From the NCBI RefSeq assembly GCF_039536765.1, contig NZ_BAAAZF010000001.1:2294001-2358000 (forward strand): a DNA stretch of 64,000 bases. Direction: 5' to 3'. This document shows positions 25,670 through 35,011 of the stretch, piece by piece. Below the pieces are notes generated by a model. The model saw nothing but the letters and a program-made list of their open reading frames with translations, was not told the origin of the DNA and ran no database searches. The number at the start of each line of letters is the position of its first letter. Within the stretch, counting starts at the first letter, position 1. This DNA is from Parerythrobacter jejuensis (GTDB lineage Bacteria; Pseudomonadota; Alphaproteobacteria; Sphingomonadales; Sphingomonadaceae). Both the position numbers and the translations under genes were made by a program.

Positions 25670-27019
25670 ATGCCGCCCTTCGTCATGAGCCTTATCGGCA
25701 TCCTTGCTATTCTGGGAATCGCTTTCCTGTTTTCGACCGGGAAGAAGCGGATCAAACTGCGCGTTGTCGGGGCGGCCTTTGCCTTGCAAGCGTTGATGGC
25801 TCTGCTGGTTCTGCGCACGCCATGGGGTGTGCAAGCGATCGAGTTCCTCTCCAACGGGGTGATCGCGCTGCTCGATTATTCCAAGGTTGGCATCACTAGC
25901 GTGTTCGGACCGATGGAGAGCAATCCTTTCGCAAACACTTTCGTGATTGCAGCCCTCCCCGTCATCGTGTTCTTTGCCGCAATCGTCTCAATACTTTACC
26001 ATTGGGGCATCATGCAGCGGCTGGTGCGCTGGGTTGGCGGTGCTATCGGCTGGATCACCGGCATCAGCAAGGTCGAGGCGCTGGGCAGCGCAGCCAACAT
26101 TTTCGTCGGTCAATCGGAAAGCCCGCTGGTGGTGCGCCCCTATCTCGCCGCGCTGACGCCTAGCCGCCTTTTCACCCTGATGAGCGTGGGCATGGCCGGT
26201 GTCGCGGGTACGATCCTCGCGGCCTATGCCAGCTTCATCGGCTCCGAGGCCGTGCCGTTTCTGCTGGCGGCAGCCTTCATGTCCGCCCCGGGCGGTATCC
26301 TGATGGCGAAGATCATCATGCCGGATGACGATAGCGAGCTTGCCCGCGATGCGGCGTTACTGGCCGGTGTCGATCCTGATCCCGACGTGAAACTGCCCGA
26401 TGCGCGGATCAGCGCCGAGGGCCCGGCCGCGTTGACTGAAAGCGGTAAGCCGCATGAAGTCGAAGTCGCCGAGACCTTCGAGGAAGGGCATCGCCCTGCC
26501 AATGTGATCGAAGCGGCTGCCCAAGGCACCCAGACCGGCGTCAAACTGGCAGTAGCTGTGGGTGCCATGGTGATGGTGTTTGTGGCGCTGGTCGCGCTTG
26601 CCAACGGTATCCTGGGCGGGATTGGCGGCTGGGTCGGTTATCCCGATATCAGTTTCCAGCAATTGCTTGGCTTTGTGTTCGCGCCGGTCATGTTCCTGAT
26701 CGGCATTCCCGACTGGAATCAGGCGCAAGTCGCCGGCGGCTTGTTCGGGACCAAGATCGTGCTCAACGAATTTGTCGCCTTCATCGATCTCGGCGCCATG
26801 CAGGCGGGCGAACTAACCGAGCGGAGTCGCGCGATCGTGACCTTTGCCCTGTGCGGCTTTGCCAATTTCAGTTCGATCGCGATCCAGATGGCGGTGACTG
26901 GCGGCCTTGCGCCCAACCAGCGCCCGGTTATCGCAAAACTGGGTCTGCGTGCTCTCGTTGCTGGCTCTTTGGCCAATTTGATGAGCGCAGCCCTAGCGGG
27001 ACTGTTCCTGCCATACTAA
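25670..27019 (+). CDS. Concentrative nucleoside transporter (NupC/CNT family)
   Basis: A 449-residue sodium- or proton-coupled nucleoside importer. CNT marks are visible: GQSESPLVVRPYLAALTPS (about 150-168), the SMGMAGVAG-like helix (VGMAGVAGTILAAYASF) and NEFVAFIDLG with FALCGFANFSSIAIQ near the C-terminus. A charged cytoplasmic insert of about 90 residues (about 205-300) lies between the two halves. The start at 25670 is chosen by topology; 25685 is an alternative. Its stop lies 9 bases before the oxygenase gene, so the two are probably one operon. Confidence 0.9.
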   Translation: MPPFVMSLIGILAILGIAFLFSTGKKRIKLRVVGAAFALQALMALLVLRTPWGVQAIEFLSNGVIALLDYSKVGITSVFGPMESNPFANTFVIAALPVIVFFAAIVSILYHWGIMQRLVRWVGGAIGWITGISKVEALGSAANIFVGQSESPLVVRPYLAALTPSRLFTLMSVGMAGVAGTILAAYASFIGSEAVPFLLAAAFMSAPGGILMAKIIMPDDDSELARDAALLAGVDPDPDVKLPDARISAEGPAALTESGKPHEVEVAETFEEGHRPANVIEAAAQGTQTGVKLAVAVGAMVMVFVALVALANGILGGIGGWVGYPDISFQQLLGFVFAPVMFLIGIPDWNQAQVAGGLFGTKIVLNEFVAFIDLGAMQAGELTERSRAIVTFALCGFANFSSIAIQMAVTGGLAPNQRPVIAKLGLRALVAGSLANLMSAALAGLFLPY

Positions 27020-27028
27020 TATAGGCTC

Positions 27029-27958
27029 ATGTCTGATATTGCATCCGTATCGCTCGAGCGTCCGCTCGCGGAGATTGCCGACGAGCTCGGCCACAGCTTT
27101 TCCGAATTCGGCTTTGGCGTCATCCGCGACCACGGCATTCCGCAGGATCTGATTGATCGTGCCGATGCCCTGTCAAAGGCCTTCTTCGCGCTGCCCGAGG
27201 CGGCCAAGCTTGCCTACAAGCTGGAAGGCAGCGGCGGTGCGCGCGGGTATACATCGTTCGGGACGGAGAAAGCCAAGGACGCCGAGGTCCATGACCTGAA
27301 GGAGTTCTGGCATGTCGGGCGTGACTTGCCCGAGGGGCACGCATTGGCCGAATTCATGGCGCCCAATATCTGGCCCGGCGAAGTCGCAGGTTTCGAAGAG
27401 ACTTTCGAAGATTTGTATGCCGCGTTCGAGAATGCCGGCCGGCGCGTATTGCGCGCGATTGCCCTGCATCTGGGTCTCGAAGAAGACTATTTCGACGCAA
27501 CCATCGAAGATGGTAATTCGGTGATGCGCCTGCTGCATTATCCGCCTTTGGGCGATGACGCCCCCGAAGGCGCGATCCGCGCTGCAGCGCATGGCGATAT
27601 CAACACGATTACATTGCTGCTGGGCGCCGAGGAAGCCGGGCTCGAGCTGCTCACCAAACAGGGTGACTGGTTGCCGATTGACGCAACGCCCGGCGCCCTG
27701 GTGGTCAATATCGGTGACATGCTGGAACGTTTGACCAACGGGAAGCTGCGCTCGACCACCCACCGCGTCGTCAATCCGCGCGGGGATGCGGCCAAACGCT
27801 CGCGCTATTCGATGCCGTTCTTCCTGCACTTCCGGCCCGATTTCATCATCGATCCGCTGCCGTCCTGTGCCGAGTCCGAGACAGGCAATGTGCCGGAACC
27901 GGCGATCTCCTCGCACGACTTCCTGTTGCAGCGCCTGCGCGAGATAAATCTGGCCTGA
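27029..27958 (+). CDS. 2-oxoglutarate/Fe(II)-dependent oxygenase, isopenicillin-N-synthase-like
   Basis: The 309-residue enzyme has an N-terminal DIOX_N domain (about 1-130) and a C-terminal 2OG-Fe(II) jelly-roll. Iron ligands are His188, Asp190 (AAHGDINTITLLLG) and His245 (STTHRV), and the 2-oxoglutarate anchor is Arg259/Ser261 (RYSMPFF). These motifs define the IPNS/flavonol-synthase-like superfamily, but most bacterial members have no known substrate. It closely follows the CNT nucleoside transporter gene. A role on a nucleoside or base is possible but is only suggested by the operon. Confidence 0.88.
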   Translation: MSDIASVSLERPLAEIADELGHSFSEFGFGVIRDHGIPQDLIDRADALSKAFFALPEAAKLAYKLEGSGGARGYTSFGTEKAKDAEVHDLKEFWHVGRDLPEGHALAEFMAPNIWPGEVAGFEETFEDLYAAFENAGRRVLRAIALHLGLEEDYFDATIEDGNSVMRLLHYPPLGDDAPEGAIRAAAHGDINTITLLLGAEEAGLELLTKQGDWLPIDATPGALVVNIGDMLERLTNGKLRSTTHRVVNPRGDAAKRSRYSMPFFLHFRPDFIIDPLPSCAESETGNVPEPAISSHDFLLQRLREINLA

Positions 27959-28019
27959 TCGGCGCCGATTCTCGTGACCCGATTCCTGCGCCCGAAGGCA
28001 GTTCGGCAAAAATTGAATC

Positions 28020-28058
28020 TGTGTTGCGTTGCAGCAACACACTTACATTGTTGTAAGT
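28020..28058. promoter_or_regulatory. Two adjacent inverted repeats upstream of the Oar-like receptor gene
   Basis: TGTGTTGC-GTTGCA-GCAACACA at 28020-28041 has 8-base arms and ACTTACA-TTGT-TGTAAGT at 28041-28058 has 7-base arms; they share one base. They lie 160-200 bases before the receptor start and 60 bases after the oxygenase stop. They may be tandem operators or an mRNA structure. A terminator for the oxygenase operon is less likely because the following T run is 7 bases away. Confidence 0.55.
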
Positions 28059-28218
28059 AAAAGATTTTTCCCTGAATCGGTGCGCTCCTGCAACCTTTCC
28101 ACACGGCTGCCATCGCCCTGTAACAAAACGCCTCTTTGGGCCATAGCGACCGGGCCGGGTGGGTTCCGGCCTTTGAATAGATTCGTCCGTCTCCAGAGCT
28201 CTCCAAAAGGGGTTGTCC

Positions 28219-31200
28219 ATGAAGCTCAAATATCTCCTCGCCGCGAGTGTTGCCGGCCTGACCACTGCTGTGGTCCTGCCTGCTCCGGTCGCTGCACAGT
28301 CCATCACTTCGGGTGTCGAAGGCACCGTTACCGACGACAGCGGCACACCGCTCGCTGGCGCAACCGTGGTCGTCACCGACACGCGTACCGGCCAGTCGCG
28401 CACGCTGACGACCGGCGCCGACGGCGCTTTCCGCGCCGACTCGCTCGTCCCGGGTGGCCCCTACACTGTCACGGCCACTGCCGGCGGTTACGAAGGCCAA
28501 TCGGTTGAAGACCAGTTCATCAACATTTCGGGCAACACCTCTTACGAATTCCAGCTGACTTCGGGTGCCGCATCGGGCGACAACCTGATCGTTGTGACCG
28601 CAGAGCGTGTCAGCGCGACGCAGCTCGCCGTTGGTCCGGGTGCAGCATTCGGCGTTGAAACGCTGGAAAGCTTCCCGTCGATCACGCGTGACGTTCGCGA
28701 TATCATCCGTCTCGATCCGCGTGTCAGCCTCGAGCGTTCGAACGAAGTCGATCGTATCTCGTGCCTTGGCGGTAACGACCGTTCGAACACCTTCACGGTT
28801 GACGGTATCGTCCAGGCCGACGTGTTCGGCCTCAACGGCACGCCGTTTGCAGCGCGTAACTCGCTGCCGCTTCCGTTCGACGTGATCCGCGAAACCTCGG
28901 TTGAATTCGCACCATTCGATGTCGAATATTCCGACTTCACCGGCTGTCTCGTCAACGTCGTGACCAAGTCGGGTACGAACAAGTTCAGCGGTTCTGCCTT
29001 CATCACCTATTTCGACGAAGGCCTTTACGCCAACAGCATTGACGGTCGTCCGCTCAATGCCGGCAGCGAAAAGCGCTGGGGCGCGACCCTTGGTGGCCCG
29101 ATCGTTCCTGATCGCCTGTTCTTCTACCTCGGCTACGAAGAGACCGATCTCGGCGACGGCAACAATTTCGGCCCGGCCGGCGGCGGCTTCACCAACGAAG
29201 CCGACTTTGTCACCCAGGCCCAGTTCGACCAGTTCGCGAATATCGCCAGCACGGTCTACGGCCAGGACATTGGCGGCTACCCGACCAGCCTTGCTGAATC
29301 GGCAGTCCGCTATTTCGGCCGGATCGATGCCTACATCACAGATGGCCAGCGTCTTGAGGCTACCTATCAGCGTCTGGAAGAAACCAACATCGAAGCTGAC
29401 ACGGGTGGCCAGAACCTGACCGGTTTCAACTCGTTCGAAGATGAAGGCACCGTGTCTGACATCTACTCGCTGCGTCTGTATTCGGACTGGAACGATTCGA
29501 TCAGCACCGAAATCCGCCTCAGCCGTGCTGAAGTGGCTGACGTGCAGGGCCCTGTCGGCTTTGGCGAAGCGCAGTCGGACAATCCGACTATCCGTCTCGC
29601 CGTGCTGACCCCGCCGGTTCCGGGCCAGACGACCCAGAACGGCATCCTCAGCACGGGCCCGGGCATCTTCCGCTCGGCCAACGCGCTGAACACGACGACC
29701 GACCAGGCCCGGTTCCAGATGAACATTGATGCCGGCTCCGGCCACTTCATCAAGATCGGTGCGGAAGTGAATCGTGCTGACGTGTTCAACCTGTTCGCGA
29801 TCAACGCAACCGGTACGATCTTCTTCAACAGCCTTGCTGATTTCGCCGAGGGCCTTGTTGCTCCTGGCTTCTTCTCGAGCGTGTTCGCGGGCGCGGATGA
29901 TCTTGCAGGCGGTGCCCTTGGTGGTGCGACCATCAACGTCACTCCTACCGGTGACATCAACGAAGCATCGGCTACGTTCCGCCGCACGATCTACTCGGTC
30001 TATGCGCAGGACGAATGGCAAGCCACGCCGCAGCTGAACGTTTCGGCTGGTCTCCGTGTCCAGTGGTATGATGGCTCGGCTCCGCGTCACAACCCGCAGT
30101 TCGAAAGCCGTTATGGCTTCACCAACGCCAACCCGTTCAGCCGTATCGATCCGGTCATCCTGCCGCGTCTTTCGGCTACGTATGATTTCGACAATGAAGG
30201 CTTCTTCCGCAACTCGCGTGTTTCGGGCGGCCTGGGCGTGTTCAGTGGTGGCGACCCGATCGTCTACTTCTCGAACGCGTTCTCGAACAACGGTTTCTCG
30301 ACCGGTGGGGGCGACACTTTCGATTGTGCCGCAGCCCAACTGCCGATCGATCCGGTTACCGGCCAGATCGATGTCGTAACCGGCGGTACCTTCACCGGTA
30401 TCCCGGCCTGCGCGATCGCTGCCGGTTCGGCTTCGGCTGCTGCGGGTCTTTCCGACACGCAGTCGACCGATCCGAATTTCAAGAACCCGACCGTGATGCG
30501 TGCCAACATCAGCTTCAGCACCGAATTCGGCGCTGAAACCGGCTTCTTCAGCAACTGGCGCCTGAACCTCGATTACATCTACTCGCGGTTCAACAACACG
30601 ATCAACTTCGTCGATCTGTCGCAGATCCCTGACCCAAGCCGTGGCCTCAACGGCTTCACGGTCGACGGTCGTCCGATCTATCGTCCGATCGATCCGAACA
30701 ATGCCGGTTGTAATGCAACCTTGCAGGGTACGGGTGGTACGCCGCCGACATTCACCAATGTCACACCGGCTTGCTTCGGTACGCGTCGTGATGACGAGAT
30801 CCAGCTGACCAATGGCCCGGATACGGAAAGCCACATCGCTTCGATCTTGCTCGCCAAGAACTTCAGCAGTGGCCTGATCACCGATGGCGGCAGCGTGAAC
30901 CTGCGCTTCGGCTATGCCTACACCGATTCGAACGATGCCCGTAACAACGGTTCTTCGACTGCAACCTCGTCGTTCGACGTGACCGCAGCCTTTGACCGTC
31001 AGGCACCGGCCGTTTCGACTTCGGGCTTCCAGACGAAGCACAACTTCACTGCAGCTGTGAATTTCCGCGAGGAATTCTTCGGTGACTACGGCACCCAGTT
31101 GGGCGTGTTCTTCCGTGCACGTTCGGGCCGTCCGTACAGCCTGACCTTCGACGGCGGCGGCGTGTTCAACGACAGTTCGTCGGGTAATGACAACGCATTG

Positions 31201-31650
31201 CTGTATGTCCCGACCGGCATTGGGGACGCGAATGTCTCGCCATTGTCCGATCCGGCTGCGGTTCAGGCCGTTGTCGACTATGTCAACGCGTCGGGTTGCT
31301 CATTCACTGCTGGCCAGACGATCCGTCGCAACACCTGCGAGAACGACTGGCACTATGATCTCGACCTGCGCATCAGCCAGGAACTGCCGTTCCTCGGTAG
31401 CCTGACTGGTCTGGTCAACGATCGTGTCGAGCTGTTCGCGGACTTCGACAACTTCCTGAACTTCGTCGACAGCGGCGCCAACATCCTGCGTTCGCGCGGC
31501 GGCTTTGCCGGCCTCGTCGATGTGGCTGACGGCGGTGTCGATGCCCAGGGTCGTTACATCATCTCGGGCTTCAACCCGGATGACCAGAACAACATCAGCA
31601 TCTCCAGCTCGGCGTGGCGGATCCAGATCGGCGCTCGTTACGAGTTCTGA
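28219..31650 (+). CDS. Oar-like TonB-dependent receptor with regulatory-like N-terminal domain
   Basis: The 1143-residue outer-membrane protein has a signal peptide (ending PVAAQS), then a carboxypeptidase-regulatory-like beta-sandwich (about 30-105, GVEGTVTDDSGTPLAGATVVV). A plug domain follows (about 125-230, with VDGIVQADVF), then a large 22-strand barrel ending in Phe (GARYEF). This is the Oar/CarboxypepD_reg family, large receptors whose ligands are mostly unknown. Codon use is strongly biased (GGT, CGT, few rare codons), which suggests high expression. The start at 28219 follows GGGGTTG-rich sequence. A strong terminator follows the gene, and a TonB-like gene lies just downstream. Two inverted repeats precede it. 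Confidence 0.9.
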   Translation: MKLKYLLAASVAGLTTAVVLPAPVAAQSITSGVEGTVTDDSGTPLAGATVVVTDTRTGQSRTLTTGADGAFRADSLVPGGPYTVTATAGGYEGQSVEDQFINISGNTSYEFQLTSGAASGDNLIVVTAERVSATQLAVGPGAAFGVETLESFPSITRDVRDIIRLDPRVSLERSNEVDRISCLGGNDRSNTFTVDGIVQADVFGLNGTPFAARNSLPLPFDVIRETSVEFAPFDVEYSDFTGCLVNVVTKSGTNKFSGSAFITYFDEGLYANSIDGRPLNAGSEKRWGATLGGPIVPDRLFFYLGYEETDLGDGNNFGPAGGGFTNEADFVTQAQFDQFANIASTVYGQDIGGYPTSLAESAVRYFGRIDAYITDGQRLEATYQRLEETNIEADTGGQNLTGFNSFEDEGTVSDIYSLRLYSDWNDSISTEIRLSRAEVADVQGPVGFGEAQSDNPTIRLAVLTPPVPGQTTQNGILSTGPGIFRSANALNTTTDQARFQMNIDAGSGHFIKIGAEVNRADVFNLFAINATGTIFFNSLADFAEGLVAPGFFSSVFAGADDLAGGALGGATINVTPTGDINEASATFRRTIYSVYAQDEWQATPQLNVSAGLRVQWYDGSAPRHNPQFESRYGFTNANPFSRIDPVILPRLSATYDFDNEGFFRNSRVSGGLGVFSGGDPIVYFSNAFSNNGFSTGGGDTFDCAAAQLPIDPVTGQIDVVTGGTFTGIPACAIAAGSASAAAGLSDTQSTDPNFKNPTVMRANISFSTEFGAETGFFSNWRLNLDYIYSRFNNTINFVDLSQIPDPSRGLNGFTVDGRPIYRPIDPNNAGCNATLQGTGGTPPTFTNVTPACFGTRRDDEIQLTNGPDTESHIASILLAKNFSSGLITDGGSVNLRFGYAYTDSNDARNNGSSTATSSFDVTAAFDRQAPAVSTSGFQTKHNFTAAVNFREEFFGDYGTQLGVFFRARSGRPYSLTFDGGGVFNDSSSGNDNALLYVPTGIGDANVSPLSDPAAVQAVVDYVNASGCSFTAGQTIRRNTCENDWHYDLDLRISQELPFLGSLTGLVNDRVELFADFDNFLNFVDSGANILRSRGGFAGLVDVADGGVDAQGRYIISGFNPDDQNNISISSSAWRIQIGARYEF

Positions 31651-31675
31651 TCCCGCCCGGTTCCGACCGGAGACG

Positions 31676-31721
31676 AAAAGGCGGCGGCTTCCCATAGCGG
31701 GAGGCCGCCGCTTTTCTTTTG
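31676..31721 (+). terminator. Intrinsic terminator of the Oar-like receptor gene
   Basis: AAAAG-GCGGCGGC pairs with GCCGCCGC-TTTT around a CCCATAGCGGG loop region, and the right arm ends in CTTTTCTTTT. The stem is long and GC-rich, as for a highly expressed gene. It sits 26 bases after the stop codon. Confidence 0.9.
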
Positions 31722-31775
31722 GCGCCGCGCGGGACTATGGTGCGAGTCTGGAGATCCGGCACGGGAAGGGCAGGC

Positions 31776-32498
31776 ATGGCCAAGGGACAAAATTTCTCGT
31801 CAACGCGGCGCCGCCCGAGCGTGCCCGTAATCGTCCTGATCGCGCTGCTGCATGTGGCCTTGTTCTATGGGCTGATGCGGGCACTGGCGCCGGATATCAC
31901 GGCGCAGGTGCAAGACAGTGTCGTGTCTGCCTTCACGGTCACCGTCACAACGCCCGAAGAAGATCTGCCCGAAGCGCCGCCCGAACCGGACGAAGGGGCA
32001 CAGGGTGACCCGGGGCGCGATGCCGTACCCCAGCCGACCACTGCGCCGGTACCTCCCGTGCCCGTCAGGCAGGATCGCCCGATGCCGCGCGCAAGTTCGA
32101 CCGGCACCGAGACGCAGTCAGGTGCGACCGAAAGCGGTGATGGCACCGGCGCGGCCGGATCCGGTCTGGGAACGGGGGCGGGGCGCGGCGGCGGCGGACA
32201 AGGCGGCATTGCCGCGACCAAGCCGGTATTGATCCGTTCCATAACCGATGCCAGCGCGTTTCCGATTCCGCCCGGCGGGCGCGAGGCCCGGATCGGCAAG
32301 TCGGTAATTGTGCGGCTGATGGTCTCGGCCCAGGGGCGGGTCAGTGCGTGCAGTATCCACCAGCCCAGCCCGTTTCCGGCTACCGATGCGAAGGTGTGCG
32401 AACTGGCGCTGGATCAGGTCCGGTTCGAACCGGCGCGCGATCGCGATGGCAATCCCGTTGCCGCTCCGTTCTATTATCGGCAACGTTTCTTCAATTGA
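31776..32498 (+). CDS. TonB-family energy transducer-like protein
   Basis: The 240-residue product has one N-terminal membrane helix (about 16-35, VPVIVLIALLHVALFY), an acidic Pro/Glu-rich spacer (about 55-100), a glycine-rich stretch, and a C-terminal TonB-like domain (about 160-240, with VIVRLMVSAQGRVSACSI and FEPARDRDG). It spans the periplasm and would transfer proton-motive-force energy to outer-membrane receptors. It follows the Oar-like receptor but is separated by a strong terminator, so it likely has its own promoter. The ExbB/ExbD partners are not in the window. Confidence 0.85.
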   Translation: MAKGQNFSSTRRRPSVPVIVLIALLHVALFYGLMRALAPDITAQVQDSVVSAFTVTVTTPEEDLPEAPPEPDEGAQGDPGRDAVPQPTTAPVPPVPVRQDRPMPRASSTGTETQSGATESGDGTGAAGSGLGTGAGRGGGGQGGIAATKPVLIRSITDASAFPIPPGGREARIGKSVIVRLMVSAQGRVSACSIHQPSPFPATDAKVCELALDQVRFEPARDRDGNPVAAPFYYRQRFFN

Positions 32499-32513
32499 CG
32501 AGGTGCGAGCGCG

Positions 32514-32816
32514 CTAGTCTTTCGCCAGCAGTTTCTGGCCCTGTTCCTTCATCGCGCCCGAAATTGTCCCTTCCATAAAGGACAGCATCGGGGGCAGGGT
32601 CACTTCGACCAGTAACCGGCTGTCTTCGATATCGACGGTGCCGACCAGATCCTGTCCCATCGCCCGGATGGTCATGTGCATCTGGTCATCACTCGGCCAA
32701 TCCGTGATGACTTCGGCCATCGGGCCGGGAATATGATCCGCCATTTCATGCGCGCGCTCACGCAGGCGCCGGCGTACTTCTTCCTTGGGCAGCTCGTGCG
32801 GAATGGGGACCCGCAT
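32514..32816 (-). CDS. Polyhydroxyalkanoic-acid-system family protein
   Basis: A 100-residue protein matching the short PHA-system family (PHA_gran_rgn, TIGR02610 type): an amphipathic N-terminus (PHELPKEEVRRRLRERAHEM), then GPMAEVITDWPSDDQM and a C-terminal beta region ending MKEQGQKLLA. The molecular function of the family is not established. Its start codon overlaps the stop of the xpaC-like gene (TGATG), so it is translated together with the xpaC-like and telA genes. No PHA synthase or phasin lies in the window, so a role in PHA granules is not supported by context. Confidence 0.78.
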   Translation of the reverse strand: MRVPIPHELPKEEVRRRLRERAHEMADHIPGPMAEVITDWPSDDQMHMTIRAMGQDLVGTVDIEDSRLLVEVTLPPMLSFMEGTISGAMKEQGQKLLAKD

Positions 32817-33622
32817 CAGCCGGGGGCCTTGGACTTGTCGAGATCGAAATCGGGGAGCGGGACACCGCTGTCCTGGTCGCCGTCAATCGCTTCCCCGTAT
32901 TTGTAATCGAGGTAACGGTGCGTGATGGCCAGATCGTCAATCGACCCCTGCGCCAATTGGCGAGTGATCGAATCGATCTCGTTGCTGATCTTCTGCAGGC
33001 CCTGGGTGATTTGCTCGGCAGGTGATGAATTGCCCCGTTTCTCTGTCCGAATGTGGTCGGGGATTTTCTTGTAGGAATCGACCATTTCCGGGAGCGTTTC
33101 GCCAACAAGCTTGCGAATGTCGCGTGCGGTCTCGTGCTCGGCGGGGACTTTGGCGAGTTGCTGGCCGAGTGCGTCGAGGCGCCCGCCCAATTCCTGCAGG
33201 ATCGGTTGTGCAGCACGTGGCAAAGAGTCGCGCTGATGCTCCAGCCACAATTCGGTACGGGCGACCATCTGCCGCTCGTCGCCCTTCAATAGGTCGGGTC
33301 GCTGGGGCACTTTCATCTTCGGATATTTGCCGAAGACATAAACGCCCAATGCCGTTGCCAGCCCGGCTGCCATTACGCCCTCAAATCCAATTCCGTCGAG
33401 GATCACGCCCAGCACCGAGGCCGCGAGCCAGATAGCTCCGACAGCCATCGCCATGCGGATGCCTTTCTTTTTCAAATGCTTCCACTTGAGCTTTTTGGAG
33501 CCTTTGCCGATCGAGCCCTCGCGGCGATGACGGCCGCCGCCCCGGTTGTCGTCGCGCACGCGCCGCGCGTCTTCCATGATACGGTCGCTATGGCGCGAAT
33601 AGGATTTGTACTCGTCGCTCAT
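32816..33622 (-). CDS. XpaC-like membrane protein, TelA partner
   Basis: The 268-residue product has a basic N-terminus (about 1-55, rich in Arg/Lys), two adjacent membrane helices (about 57-95, with VGAIWLAASVLGVIL), and a long cytoplasmic helical C-terminus (about 110-250). Its length and topology match XpaC-type proteins, which are usually encoded beside telA; I infer the assignment mainly from that neighbourhood. Both ends overlap the neighbouring genes by one base (TGATG), which implies fixed stoichiometry. Alternatives are a generic membrane-bound coiled coil protein. Confidence 0.65.
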   Translation of the reverse strand: MSDEYKSYSRHSDRIMEDARRVRDDNRGGGRHRREGSIGKGSKKLKWKHLKKKGIRMAMAVGAIWLAASVLGVILDGIGFEGVMAAGLATALGVYVFGKYPKMKVPQRPDLLKGDERQMVARTELWLEHQRDSLPRAAQPILQELGGRLDALGQQLAKVPAEHETARDIRKLVGETLPEMVDSYKKIPDHIRTEKRGNSSPAEQITQGLQKISNEIDSITRQLAQGSIDDLAITHRYLDYKYGEAIDGDQDSGVPLPDFDLDKSKAPG

Positions 33623-34836
33623 CAGCCTTCCAGCTCAAGCAGCGACGGTTCTGACGAAGCCAGTTTCGACTGCGCCTGGGCCTGACCCTCGGCGCGTGCG
33701 ATGTAGCCTTTCGACTTCTCGACCTCGTCGGTCAGCACGGTGACGGTTTCCTTCATGCTGGACAGCGCCCGCACTTTGAATTCGTCCACTTCATCCATCG
33801 TATCGTAGATATTCTGGAACGCACGTTGCAGCGTTTCGAGCGGGATCGTGCTGCTGGCGGCTTGCTCGTGGATCTTGCCGGTCTGCTCGCGCAACATGGT
33901 GCTGGTGCCGTCGATAATACCGGCAGTCGTCTCGTTCAGCGCAGTGATCTGTTGCAGCACCAAGCGCTGGTTGGTCATCGCTTCGCTGACGGTCACCGCC
34001 GTCCGCAAAGCGCCGACCGTAGTCGTGCTGGCGCGGTCGACACCTTTTACCAGTTCGACATTGTTCTTTTTGACCAGATCGAGCGCGAGATAGCCCTGAA
34101 CGCTGACCGCCATCTGTGTCAGCAGGTCTTGTGTGCGCTGGCGGACATAGAACAGTGCTGTTTCGCGCACCGCCTTGGCCTTGGCCGGATCGGTCGCATC
34201 GAGCTCGTTGGCTTTCTCTTCCAGCCGCTCGTCCAGCGTCTGCGAGATATGGATCATCTGCTCCAGATTGCCCATCGCTTCCCACAGCTTGGTCCGCTCC
34301 ACATCGATCGCGGCGTTGTCCATCAACAGCTCGTCCTTGCCGTTGGAGAGCTTGCCAAGGATCTGCTGAATGTGGGTTTGCGCGCTCTGATAGCTGCGGA
34401 AATAGCTTTTGATCTTGCTTCCGAAGGGGATGATTCCCAGCAGCTTGCGCGGGCCGGTCAGATTACCGCGCCGGGACGGGTCGAGCTCTTCCACCACGGT
34501 GCGCAGTTCCGCCAGGTTCGCGCCCACGCCCTCGTCCTGGTCCATTGCGCGGACCGGTCGATCGAGGAAGCGGTTGGAATGCGACGCCGCAGCCATGATT
34601 TCCTTGCGGCCCATATTGGTGATCTGGTCGACCTTCTGGCCGAATTCGGGCGAATTGGCATCGATCGCAATCAGGTCGGTTACAAACCCGTCGACTTTGG
34701 TGGCCAGTTTCGACTTCTGCTCGTCGGTGACAGGGACCAAGCCTGCAGCCTTTTCGGGCGCGACCTGCGGCACCGGATCGGGCGGGGTCAGATCGAAATC
34801 TGTGGCTGTGGCGGTTTGTGTTTCGTTGCTGGCCAT
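33622..34836 (-). CDS. telA: TelA-family (toxic anion resistance) protein
   Basis: The 404-residue cytoplasmic protein is largely helical, with the TelA domain (about 60-370), including LTGPRKLLGIIPFGSKIKSY and LVKGVDRASTTTVGALRTAVTVSEAM. The family was named for tellurite resistance but its normal role is probably in envelope or membrane stress. ATG 34836 starts a proper N-terminus; the extension to 34878 has no support. It is the first gene of a telA, xpaC-like, PHA-family operon in which successive stops and starts overlap. Confidence 0.88.
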   Translation of the reverse strand: MASNETQTATATDFDLTPPDPVPQVAPEKAAGLVPVTDEQKSKLATKVDGFVTDLIAIDANSPEFGQKVDQITNMGRKEIMAAASHSNRFLDRPVRAMDQDEGVGANLAELRTVVEELDPSRRGNLTGPRKLLGIIPFGSKIKSYFRSYQSAQTHIQQILGKLSNGKDELLMDNAAIDVERTKLWEAMGNLEQMIHISQTLDERLEEKANELDATDPAKAKAVRETALFYVRQRTQDLLTQMAVSVQGYLALDLVKKNNVELVKGVDRASTTTVGALRTAVTVSEAMTNQRLVLQQITALNETTAGIIDGTSTMLREQTGKIHEQAASSTIPLETLQRAFQNIYDTMDEVDEFKVRALSSMKETVTVLTDEVEKSKGYIARAEGQAQAQSKLASSEPSLLELEG

Positions 34837-35011
34837 ATCGGACCCTGAACTCCCTCGTGAAACGCCCCTATGGCGCATACAACTGTATTAAGGGCCTAAA
34901 ACACGCTTTTCAAGGATTCCCCGTGTGCGTTGGTCGAAGCATATCGGCCGCTGCCAGATGGCGCGGGACGCAAACCATTGTCTGCAAACGGTCTTGGGCA
35001 GTGTCAGGCCG

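Noticed and set aside
28041-28075. Intrinsic terminator for the oxygenase operon
   Set aside because: The hairpin is AT-rich and the T run does not follow directly, so an operator or RNA structure seems likelier.
27805-31041. Open reading frame of 1078 codons antisense to the Oar-like receptor gene
   Set aside because: It mirrors the strongly biased sense gene, which avoids codons that are stops on the other strand. Its product is arginine/glutamate/isoleucine-rich without a family pattern and overlaps the oxygenase gene as well.
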